DNA from: DAOTVD01 sp034437075
Lineage (GTDB): Bacteria > Chloroflexota > Anaerolineae > Aggregatilineales > J027
NCBI GenBank assembly: GCA_034437075.1
Contig: DAOTVD010000075.1
Location: 1 to 8,516, forward strand
DNA: 8,516 bases
Reading direction: 5' to 3'
The notes under the pieces were generated by a model. It ran no database searches. It was not told the DNA's origin and saw nothing but the letters and a program-made list of their open reading frames with translations. Positions within the stretch are counted from its first letter, which is position 1, and the number at the start of each line of letters is the position of its first letter. Below are positions 1-6,191 of the stretch, one piece after another. The position numbers and the translations under genes are program-made.

Positions 1-1511
1 GGCTCGGGGGCGGGTGGGACGGGCACGATGTCGTCCGGGGGCGGGACGGGTTGGCGCGTGATGGCCTGGGTATCCAGCAGCGCTTCGTCGTCCATTTCCG
101 GCACCTCGCGCAAGGACGCTGTCAATCGGGCGGCCTGACGCCGGATGACCTTAAGCGGCGTTTCGGCAGAAAAGACCACCGTCAAGGTCAGATCATCCAC
201 GGTGCGAATGCTATACAGCAATACCTCGCCGACATCCAGACGCCGGTATAAGACGTGCGTGCGCGCTTCGCCCGCCGTTTGCCAGTGGTCGTACACTAGG
301 CCCGCGATTTGATCCCACACTTCGCCTTCCAGGTCGCCGGATTGGGTCATGCGGGCCCCATCTTGCATAATCAAGGCGCCCCAAGCGGCGCTTTCTAGCG
401 CGAATTGCGTAATCTGTAAGGTGTAATGCGCCAGCACGTGGGTGCTGATGCGGCGCGCTTCGGCCTCTTTTTGCAGTGATTCTTCGATGTCGTCCAGTTC
501 GACGGCGGTCAACTGCTGGGTGATTTCGTCCAGCGAGGCGGCGCGCAACTCATCCTCGATGGGCACGGCCAGCGCTTCGGGCGGCAGTTCGGGCAATGTC
601 GGCGGCGGCGGGATAGCCGCATAGCGCGTATCTTCCTCGGAGGGCAGATGCAAAATAGGCGGGCGCAGGCTTTCGAGCATGGAAGGCGGCGCGGTGCGCG
701 CGATGATGTCTTGCAGGGTTTGCGGCGTAGGCTCGAAAAGCATGCTCGGTTTTTCGATGCCGCCATTGGCAAAGTTACGGATTTCTTCTAACAAGGTATC
801 CAGCGAGTCTGTGCCGCCGGTTTCATCCAAGACCATGCGCGCGGGGCTGGGGCGCTCGGCTTCTTCGATATCTGGCGCGGGGTTGCTTAGCGGATGGGCC
901 GCCACCACCTGAGAGGGGTCTTCTGGCAGGGGGTCGGGGTCTAGGGTAGCTTGAATCCGCTGGCTGACGTCGGGGTCTAGCGCGGCGTTGATGACTTCGG
1001 AGATGGTCGAGTCATCGTCATCAGGAGGCGGTTCGTTAATCATGGTGTTGGGGTTCCGGCGGGTTGCATCCAGCAGGGGGTTAATCCAGGCTTCGGCGGC
1101 GGCGTCTTCCATACGGATGGGTGGCTCGGCCTGAGTCGGCTGTAAGGGGCGGCTCTGCCCGGCAATGGCTTCGATATGGTCGATGAGCTCGCGCGCACCA
1201 TATGGTTTGGGGATAAAACGATAGGCGCCTAGCTCGTTGGCTCGGGTTTCGTCTTCGGGGTAACGGCTGCTGACCGCCACGCGGGCATCGGGTTGGGTGG
1301 CCTGAATGGCTTTCATGAGATCGGCGGGGTCATCATAGGCCAGATGCAAATCGATAATGACCACGTCATGCACTTTTTTGTGTAATATGCTCAGGGCCGG
1401 GTTGCCTCGGCTGACGGCTTGCGCGTCGTACCGCCCGGTTTGGTTTAGCGCGCGTTTGATGTTCAGCGCGTGCGAAAGGTCGGGGTCTATCACTAAAATT
1501 GTCTTGACCAT
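1..1511 (-). CDS. Receiver-domain protein with Roadblock/LC7-like C-terminal domain (3' end outside window)
   Basis: The minus frame is open from an ATG at 1511 to the window edge, giving at least 503 residues. Residues 1-116 form a CheY-like receiver with all key positions: acidic pair D9/D11, phospho-acceptor D54 at the end of a hydrophobic strand (VVIID), S81/S82 at the switch position and K102 in the motif FIPKPY. Residues about 118-355 are a low-complexity linker rich in Asp, Glu and Pro, containing two LDPD motifs. Residues about 360-468 read as alternating helices and strands (a helix, then GALIMQDGARM, then LTLTVVFS and a final amphipathic helix), which resembles the Roadblock/LC7 fold; this is a pattern-level call. 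A Pro-rich tail (PVPPPDD, PVPPAP) follows and is cut off. There is no DNA-binding domain in the visible part. Roadblock proteins usually regulate Ras-like GTPases such as MglA, so the output may be protein-protein, but no GTPase is visible here. The reading frame and receiver are certain; the Roadblock label is moderate. Confidence 0.9.
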   Translation of the reverse strand, partial: MVKTILVIDPDLSHALNIKRALNQTGRYDAQAVSRGNPALSILHKKVHDVVIIDLHLAYDDPADLMKAIQATQPDARVAVSSRYPEDETRANELGAYRFIPKPYGARELIDHIEAIAGQSRPLQPTQAEPPIRMEDAAAEAWINPLLDATRRNPNTMINEPPPDDDDSTISEVINAALDPDVSQRIQATLDPDPLPEDPSQVVAAHPLSNPAPDIEEAERPSPARMVLDETGGTDSLDTLLEEIRNFANGGIEKPSMLFEPTPQTLQDIIARTAPPSMLESLRPPILHLPSEEDTRYAAIPPPPTLPELPPEALAVPIEDELRAASLDEITQQLTAVELDDIEESLQKEAEARRISTHVLAHYTLQITQFALESAAWGALIMQDGARMTQSGDLEGEVWDQIAGLVYDHWQTAGEARTHVLYRRLDVGEVLLYSIRTVDDLTLTVVFSAETPLKVIRRQAARLTASLREVPEMDDEALLDTQAITRQPVPPPDDIVPVPPAPE

Positions 1512-1520
1512 AGTAGTGCT

Positions 1521-1550
1521 ATTGTAGACGCACAGGCGGGCCCGGCGCAA
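1521..1550 (-). promoter_or_regulatory. Candidate promoter of the receiver/Roadblock gene, likely leaderless
   Basis: Read on the minus strand, TTGCGC (1550-1545) and TACAAT (1526-1521) are separated by 18 bp. TACAAT matches five of six positions of the sigma70 -10 consensus. It ends only 9 nt before the ATG at 1511, so transcription would start within a few bases of the start codon. No Shine-Dalgarno-like sequence lies in that gap, which is consistent with a leaderless mRNA. The call rests on the motif only. Confidence 0.5.
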
Positions 1551-1569
1551 CGTTCGGCATATCGCCGGG
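1541..1569. repeat. 7-bp inverted repeat in the divergent promoter region
   Basis: CCCGGCG at 1541-1547 is perfectly complementary to CGCCGGG at 1563-1569, with a 15-nt spacer. It overlaps the putative -35 box of the minus-strand receiver gene and lies upstream of the promoter proposed for the 65-residue gene. It is therefore a possible operator for a dimeric regulator acting on both. No T tract follows, so it does not look like a terminator. In GC-rich DNA a 7-bp repeat can arise by chance. Confidence 0.3.
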
Positions 1570-1590
1570 TATGATTCAGCAAAACCTCAT

Positions 1591-1619
1591 TTGCTTCCCA
1601 TGCCGGAATCCAATAGTAT
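1591..1619 (+). promoter_or_regulatory. Candidate sigma70-type promoter for the 65-residue gene
   Basis: TTGCTT (1591-1596) and TAGTAT (1614-1619) are spaced by exactly 17 bp, with 41 bases between the -10 and the ATG at 1661. The -35 box matches three and the -10 box four of six consensus positions. An alternative -10, TATAAA at 1617-1622, overlaps it. The spacing and position relative to the gene support the call, but the boxes are only moderate. Confidence 0.4.
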
Positions 1620-1660
1620 AAACGGTAAAGTAACCCCTAAAAAAAGGATTATTGACCACC

Positions 1661-1858
1661 ATGACCGAACGCGCAGGCAAAGTTGGTGAAGTTAAGGGCG
1701 GCAAAAGCGGCCAAGTTTTCGATGTCTATTATCACCCCATCAGCGGAGTGTATCGTTTGAGCAAACAGGGTGAAACCACCTCGGATATTGCCTACCGGGT
1801 GGTGGGTTCGCCGGATGAGGCCATGCGGGCGGCTCAGGAAGACACCCGCGACAAATAA
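1661..1858 (+). CDS. Small hypothetical protein, 65 aa
   Basis: I do not recognise the family. The 65-residue protein has a basic, Gly/Lys-rich N-terminus (about residues 4-17), then a central segment that looks like two or three beta strands (QVFDVYYHP, GVYRLS, IAYRVVG), and an acidic amphipathic C-terminal helix (SPDEAMRAAQEDTRDK). There is no signal peptide, membrane segment or cysteine, so it is probably a soluble cytoplasmic protein. The ATG at 1661 is preferred over an in-frame TTG at 1652, because the purine-rich AAGGA at 1644-1648 would sit only 3 nt from the TTG; its 12-nt distance from the ATG is itself long. The gene is single, diverging from the receiver/Roadblock gene and converging on the zinc-ribbon membrane gene. 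The candidate promoter and structured residue pattern suggest it is real. Confidence 0.65.
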   Translation: MTERAGKVGEVKGGKSGQVFDVYYHPISGVYRLSKQGETTSDIAYRVVGSPDEAMRAAQEDTRDK

Positions 1859-1934
1859 GCCCCACAGCGGCACGGGGCAAGACGTGCCCATCGTACACCC
1901 GACCCCAAACGTGACGCCGGGCGGCGTTTGTCGC
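1859..1934. terminator. Hairpin-rich spacer between convergent genes
   Basis: This 76-base gap separates two convergent stop codons. It contains GGCACG (1869-1874) pairing with CGTGCC (1883-1888) across an 8-nt loop, and ACGCC (1914-1918) pairing with GGCGT (1923-1927) across a 4-nt loop. The second stem is followed on the plus strand by TTG only, so it would be a weak intrinsic terminator. A role in ending transcription from one or both sides fits the position, but no good U tract is present in either direction. Confidence 0.35.
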
Positions 1935-2957
1935 CTACAGGGGCAAGGGCAACACGCGCACATCGTAGGCGGCATGGTGCACATAGCCCACCACCGCCAG
2001 CGCCGCCCCCCCCAATACCCATAAGCCGGACAACCCAAATAACACACCATAAGCTAATACGCCGCTTTCGGTTTGTTCTAACGCCTCGGCGGAGAGCGTT
2101 TCCGGGCCGGGGTCGAATACGTCTAGGTCGGGGTAAGCGGCAGCAAGCTCGGCCTCGTAGGTTTGCACGCCGTATACCCCGACTGCAACCATCACCGCGA
2201 ACCAGATGAGCGCCAGGCTGAAGACCAACAAGCCGATAAACCCCCAGCGGCGACCCTCGCGCGCCTGCGCTTTGCGGTTGTGGGCCGCGCCCGACCCATC
2301 TTCGTAGAGCGTGCCGTCGCGTTCGATAATCAAATATACCCGGTCGCGGCTGAAACCCGACGCCACCAAGATCAGAAAATACCACAATGCGCCCACGCCA
2401 CTGAACAGCGCCACCAACCATCCGAAAAAGCCCAAGGGTTTGCCATACATCAATGTCACTTGATAGGACGTGTGCGTATCCAGGCGATAGCCGCCCTGCT
2501 GATAAAGCGCTTTGCGCTGCTCCAGGTAATAGTTGGATGGGTAGGAGTACGGCTGCTTGGAAAGCGTGCCCTCGCGCAAGGGCGGCGGCGTATACGGGGC
2601 AGGCGGGATGCGATAGCTATCCCCCGGCGCGCTGCTGGGGGCAACTTGCGGTGCTGCTTGGGCGGGGGGCGGTGTGCTGGGGCGTTCCGCCGTGGCCTCC
2701 AGGGGCGCACTAGCGCCGATCTTGCGCGGGTCTACCGCGCCAGTGGCGGCGTTTTCTAAGTCGGCTGTGTCCGTGGCAGATTGTTCCGCTGCCGGGGGGG
2801 CTGTTGCGGGCATCTCCGGCACTGACGCCGCTTCGACCGCCGCCCACACCGAAGGCTCAGCGGCAACGCGCATAGGGCATTCTGCCAGCGGACAATCGTC
2901 CGGCTCGCCAAGCAGGCCAGCACCACACTTTGGGCAAATTCGGATCGCAGACGGCAC
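1935..2957 (-). CDS. Zinc-ribbon membrane protein of unknown function, 340 aa
   Basis: The protein opens with a zinc-ribbon-like Cys set: C8 and C11 (CPKC), C22 and C27. Residues about 30-130 form a disordered Ala/Pro-rich linker. A folded part follows: an aromatic-rich stretch (about 137-172), then hydrophobic segments at about 176-201, 238-264 and 299-325, each long enough to span the membrane. The loop at 202-237 is strongly basic near its end, and the loop at 265-298 is acidic. The start is the GTG at 2957: AAGGGG lies 5 nt upstream (2968-2963 on the minus strand) and the Cys motif begins soon after, so an internal ATG would remove the zinc ribbon. I do not recognise a named family. Zinc ribbon plus linker plus membrane helices is a common layout for uncharacterised bacterial envelope proteins. 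The gene diverges from the exported metallopeptidase. Gene reality is very likely; function is unknown. Confidence 0.88.
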   Translation of the reverse strand: MPSAIRICPKCGAGLLGEPDDCPLAECPMRVAAEPSVWAAVEAASVPEMPATAPPAAEQSATDTADLENAATGAVDPRKIGASAPLEATAERPSTPPPAQAAPQVAPSSAPGDSYRIPPAPYTPPPLREGTLSKQPYSYPSNYYLEQRKALYQQGGYRLDTHTSYQVTLMYGKPLGFFGWLVALFSGVGALWYFLILVASGFSRDRVYLIIERDGTLYEDGSGAAHNRKAQAREGRRWGFIGLLVFSLALIWFAVMVAVGVYGVQTYEAELAAAYPDLDVFDPGPETLSAEALEQTESGVLAYGVLFGLSGLWVLGGAALAVVGYVHHAAYDVRVLPLPL

Positions 2958-3005
2958 AGTTTCCCCTTACACTTGCGGAACGTTTTTTTGATGAGACTTG
3001 GGTAT

Positions 3006-3034
3006 GATTTTACGCATCCTGGCGCTGGGTGCCA
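3006..3034 (-). promoter_or_regulatory. Weak candidate promoter for the zinc-ribbon membrane gene
   Basis: On the minus strand TAAAAT (3011-3006) matches five of six -10 positions. A poor -35-like TGGCAC (3034-3029) lies 17 bp upstream. Transcription would begin near 2999, giving a leader of about 40 nt that carries the AAGGGG ribosome site. The -35 is weak, so the call is tentative. Confidence 0.28.
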
Positions 3035-3066
3035 CTTGGGGGGACGGCACCAGGCCCAAACATGAG

Positions 3067-3072
3067 TATAAT
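3067..3072 (+). promoter_or_regulatory. Perfect -10 box just before the metallopeptidase start
   Basis: TATAAT at 3067-3072 is a perfect -10 hexamer and ends 6 nt before the ATG at 3079. A transcript would begin at or next to the A of the start codon. No convincing -35 hexamer is seen 16-18 bp upstream and no Shine-Dalgarno precedes the ATG. The arrangement resembles the -10-driven leaderless promoters known from Deinococcus and other bacteria. Confidence 0.5.
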
Positions 3073-3078
3073 GCAGAT

Positions 3079-4554
3079 ATGCGAACTTTGTACCTCCTGT
3101 TAACCAGCCTGATGATGTTGGCTATGTTGTTTGGCGCGCTAGCGACACCCGCGCCGCGTGCCCAGGCCGCGTCCCTGGCCAGCTTTGGCGCGGTGACGTT
3201 CCAGAATGATTATCCGTTTGGCATTATCAGCCGTGTGACGGTTACCCCAGGGACAACGCTCGTCGGCGCACGCTTGCACCTGACCATGGATGGCGTGACA
3301 ACCTACGTGCAAGATGCCATCATCCCCGCCCATATTACCGGCCAGGTCATCACGCTCGAAACGCGCTGGAACGGCCAAACCGTCACCCGCGACCCCAGCC
3401 CGCCCTGGATGAACGTGCAATTCTGGTGGTCGGTGACGGACGCCAACGGCCACACCCAAACCACCGCACCCCAACAGCACACCTATGCCGACACCCAGCG
3501 CCGGCCCTGGGTCGCTACGCAGGGCACCCACACGACCGTTTACACCTATAGCCAAAGCGCGAGCTTTAATCAGCGTGTCCTAAACATTGCGGAGGCGGCG
3601 TATGGGCGTTTGCAGAATACCTACGGTTTTGCGCTGCCCTATCGCCCGGCACTGGTGTTTTATAACACGGCGGCCCATGGCGATGCCGATTTTGGCCATG
3701 GCCCGGCCCCACCTTTTGGGGCCTTCGTCGTCGGGCGCGCGTACCCCGGCACCAGCGGCGTCGTGATGCTCGCGCGGAATGATACGGCCTATTTGGAACG
3801 GGTTATCACCCATGAAATGGCGCATTTATACCAATATCAGATTGGCATGCAGCTATTTGAGGCCCCGCATTGGTGGATCGAAGGCGATGCGCGCGCCCAA
3901 GAGCCGAACGCCTCGGACCAATTCAGCCTGAATTACGCGCGGGATGTCGCCGCCAATGGTGGCTTGCCGCGCCTCATCGGGTGGGACACGCGCGATTACA
4001 GCACCGAGGCCGAACTCAATCATGCGATCTGGATTGGCGCGTCGTTCGTGCTGTTTTTGCAAGCGGAATATGGCACCGCCGCGCATGCCCAGTTTTATGG
4101 CAATTGGCGCGCCAGCGGCGATTTTTACACCGCCTTCGAATTAACCTATGGCCGCTCGTTAGAGACCCTGAGCATTAACTGGCAAGATTGGGTGTTCAAT
4201 CGGCCCGCCGGGGCCCAAATGGCCGAAGCACCCGCCAGCGCCAACGCCGCCCCCATCATGCTGCCCCCTGTGCCGGACGGTATGGCCCGCGTGAATGCGT
4301 ATTGGCTGAACTTCCGCGATGGGCCGAGCCTGGATCATGAGGTGGTGCATCTGCTGAGCATTGGCCAGCTTGTGTTGCCCATGGGGCGCGATGAAAGCGG
4401 CGAATGGCTCTTGGCCGAACTGCCCGACGGCACCCAGGGCTGGTTGTTTAGCGAATACATCGACCTGAGCCCCGCGTTAGCAGCCATTGATGAACTGACC
4501 GTGTCGTTTTATATTGACCCCGAAGACCCTACGCCTGAAGCAGAACAAGAGTAA
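3079..4554 (+). CDS. Exported MA-family zinc metallopeptidase with C-terminal SH3 domain, 491 aa
   Basis: Residues 1-30 are a signal peptide: R2, a hydrophobic core at about 4-22 and a probable cut after AQA at 28-30. Residues about 31-150 look like a beta-sandwich domain. Residues about 154-375 carry the peptidase signature: H245-E-M-A-H249 and, exactly 18 residues later, E268 in WWIEGD. This is the gluzincin zinc site (two His ligands, catalytic E246, third ligand E268) as in Peptidase_MA-type families. Residues 402-464 form a bacterial SH3 domain with the typical motif LNFRDGPS and a closing GWLFSEYIDL. The tail is acidic. It probably cuts peptide or cell-envelope substrates outside the membrane, with SH3 aiding wall or protein binding; the substrate is unknown. 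The ATG at 3079 is chosen because the signal peptide starts there; the frame is open upstream to a TTG at 2998, but that extension is hydrophilic and unlikely. The receiver-cyclase gene begins 8 nt after its stop. Confidence 0.93.
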   Translation: MRTLYLLLTSLMMLAMLFGALATPAPRAQAASLASFGAVTFQNDYPFGIISRVTVTPGTTLVGARLHLTMDGVTTYVQDAIIPAHITGQVITLETRWNGQTVTRDPSPPWMNVQFWWSVTDANGHTQTTAPQQHTYADTQRRPWVATQGTHTTVYTYSQSASFNQRVLNIAEAAYGRLQNTYGFALPYRPALVFYNTAAHGDADFGHGPAPPFGAFVVGRAYPGTSGVVMLARNDTAYLERVITHEMAHLYQYQIGMQLFEAPHWWIEGDARAQEPNASDQFSLNYARDVAANGGLPRLIGWDTRDYSTEAELNHAIWIGASFVLFLQAEYGTAAHAQFYGNWRASGDFYTAFELTYGRSLETLSINWQDWVFNRPAGAQMAEAPASANAAPIMLPPVPDGMARVNAYWLNFRDGPSLDHEVVHLLSIGQLVLPMGRDESGEWLLAELPDGTQGWLFSEYIDLSPALAAIDELTVSFYIDPEDPTPEAEQE

Positions 4555-4562
4555 GCGCGCTT

Positions 4563-6128
4563 ATGTCTGATGAACGTATTCTGGTGATTGACGATGGCAA
4601 AGAAAACCGCGATTTCATCGTGGAATACGTCCTAGAGCCAAACGGGTATGCAGCCCTGGTGGCGCGGGATGGTCAGGAAGGGCTGGCCATCGTGCGCGCC
4701 GAAATGCCCGATCTAATTTTGCTAGATTTGCAAATGCCCCGCATGAACGGCATGCAAGTGCTGGATGCGCTCAATGCCGAAGGGTTGGACATCCCCGTGA
4801 TTTTGATGACCTTTCATGGCAGCGAAGAAATCGCCATCGAGGTCTACCGTAAAGGCGTGCGCGATTATGTCAAAAAGCCGTATACGGTCGAGGAAATGGT
4901 TATGGCCATTGACCGCAGCCTGACCGAAGTGCGCCTGCGCCGCGAAAAAGAGCAGCTTACCCAGCGCTTGATTGAATCTAACAGTGCGTTGAATCAGCGC
5001 GTGCGCGAACTCAATCTGCTGTATGGGGTGGGCAAAAGCGTGACCGCTGCCCTGGATGCCGCCACTTTGATGATGCGCATTGCACAGGCCGCCGCGCAGT
5101 TGACCTCCTGCGAAGAAAGCAGCTTGTATTTGCTGGAAAACAACGCGCTGATCTGCAAAGCTATCACGCGCCAGACGGACGGGCAAACTTACCTCATTGA
5201 CGAAGCGCGGGATGAGCCCTTGGCCCGGCGCGCGCTGGAAAACGGCCAACTGGTGGTGCTCGGTGCGGCGGAAATCGAAGCGGCGCGCCGCGTGAATCCC
5301 TCTGCGCCGGCGGCGGCTTTGGCCGCGCCCTTGGTCATTGGTGAGCATGTCATGGGGGCGGTGGTGGTCAAGAATCTGACGCCCGGCGCGCGGCTGTTCA
5401 CGCGCAACGATGGCGCCTTGCTCAGCGCGTTGTCGGACTACGCGGCAATTGGCATAGAAAATACCCACTGGCCCACCGCCCCAGGCGGCCTAGACCCCTC
5501 GGGTGACGGTATTCATCATGCGTTGCGGCGCGCGGTGCGCACCGATGTGATGAATCAGATTATGGCCGACCCATCTCTAGCAGCGCAAAGCGGGCAACGC
5601 TGCGAACTGAGCGTGTTGCGCGGGCATCTGCATGGCCATCTGGGCTTTGTGAAAAAAGCCCCGCCCGAGCAAATCGTGGCCCTGTTAAACGAGTATATGC
5701 TGCTGGCCGCCGAAGCGATCTTCGCGGCCCAAGGCACGCTCGAAACCCTGCATGGCGATGCCTTCAGCGCTTTTTTCAACGCGCCCACGGCCCAGCCCGA
5801 CCATCTGGAACGCCTTATCCACACAGCCTGGGACATCCAAGCGCGGGTGGCCCAATACAATGCCGCGCGGGGGGGCGGTTTGCAATTCGGGCTGTGCTTG
5901 CATGTGGGCGAGGCGGTCATCGGGTATATGGGGGTCGAACGGACGATGAATTATGTGGCCGTGGGCAAGGCCGTCTCGCAAGCCGCGCGCTTAGCCTGGT
6001 TGGCCGAACCTGGCCAGATATTGGCCTCTGCCACGGCAGCGGATGCGTTGCGCCCCTGGGCCGAGTTGCGCGCTTTGCCCCAACCGCCCGGCACTAGCGA
6101 AGTCGTGGGGCCGCGCGAAGCCTCTTAA
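4563..6128 (+). CDS. Receiver-GAF-class III cyclase-like protein with degenerate active site, 521 aa
   Basis: Residues 1-120 are a complete receiver: D10/D11, phospho-acceptor D55 in LILLDLQMPRMNG, T83 and K105 (KKP). A charged coiled-coil linker (about 121-152) leads to a GAF domain (about 153-300). Residues about 345-510 match a class III nucleotide cyclase in order: LLNEYM, the HGDA motif with metal ligand D399, GLCLHVGEAVIGYMG, NYVAVG and AARL with R476. Several catalytic positions are changed: no Asp occurs in the first metal site (residues 347-366, G358 by alignment), the base-selecting Lys is T395, the Asp before Tyr is N463 and the transition-state Asn is S472. The domain is therefore probably inactive as a cyclase and may act as a binding or dimerisation module. 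It lies 8 nt downstream of the metallopeptidase, with only a weak AAGAG (4547-4551) as ribosome site, so coupled translation is likely. Domain order is well supported; loss of activity is inferred by eye. Confidence 0.93.
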   Translation: MSDERILVIDDGKENRDFIVEYVLEPNGYAALVARDGQEGLAIVRAEMPDLILLDLQMPRMNGMQVLDALNAEGLDIPVILMTFHGSEEIAIEVYRKGVRDYVKKPYTVEEMVMAIDRSLTEVRLRREKEQLTQRLIESNSALNQRVRELNLLYGVGKSVTAALDAATLMMRIAQAAAQLTSCEESSLYLLENNALICKAITRQTDGQTYLIDEARDEPLARRALENGQLVVLGAAEIEAARRVNPSAPAAALAAPLVIGEHVMGAVVVKNLTPGARLFTRNDGALLSALSDYAAIGIENTHWPTAPGGLDPSGDGIHHALRRAVRTDVMNQIMADPSLAAQSGQRCELSVLRGHLHGHLGFVKKAPPEQIVALLNEYMLLAAEAIFAAQGTLETLHGDAFSAFFNAPTAQPDHLERLIHTAWDIQARVAQYNAARGGGLQFGLCLHVGEAVIGYMGVERTMNYVAVGKAVSQAARLAWLAEPGQILASATAADALRPWAELRALPQPPGTSEVVGPREAS

Positions 6129-6156
6129 AACCCGCCTGGCGCCCTCAGCCGACTTG

Positions 6157-6185
6157 TTGCAATTTCACTCTGGCTGGTCTATACT
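6157..6185 (+). promoter_or_regulatory. Sigma70-type promoter for the V4R gene
   Basis: TTGCAA (6157-6162) and TATACT (6180-6185) are separated by exactly 17 bp and match four and five of six consensus positions. This is the best promoter-like sequence in the window. Transcription would start near 6192, well upstream of the ATG at 6369, and it lies 28 bases after the stop of the receiver-cyclase gene. It implies that the V4R gene is expressed apart from the operon before it. Confidence 0.65.
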
Positions 6186-6191
6186 ATTCTC

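Noticed and set aside
1656..1663. CCACC directly before the ATG at both 1661 and 7119, resembling a eukaryotic Kozak context
   Set aside because: Bacteria do not use this signal and everything else in the window is bacterial; coincidence in GC-rich DNA.
1834..2421. A 195-codon minus-strand frame overlapping the membrane gene
   Set aside because: It is out of frame with the zinc-ribbon membrane gene, Arg/Gly-rich without a domain, and crosses both convergent stops.
2163..2759. A 198-codon plus-strand frame
   Set aside because: Antisense to the zinc-ribbon membrane gene, with shadow-like Arg/Ala/Gln composition and no ribosome site.
3003..3008. TATGAT as a plus-strand -10 box for the metallopeptidase
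   Set aside because: No -35 at the right distance, and the perfect TATAAT at 3067 is much better placed.
2998..3078. Upstream extension of the metallopeptidase from a TTG at 2998
   Set aside because: It would bury the signal peptide behind 27 mostly hydrophilic residues, and the -10 box TATAAT lies inside it; the ATG at 3079 is better.
4722..5468. A 248-codon open frame on the minus strand
   Set aside because: It is antisense to the receiver-GAF region of a well-supported gene, is His/Gln/Arg-rich and shows no domain; a GC-rich shadow frame.
6129..6156. Possible terminator after the receiver-cyclase gene
   Set aside because: The only self-complementary piece is a short GGCGCC palindrome without stem extension or T tract.
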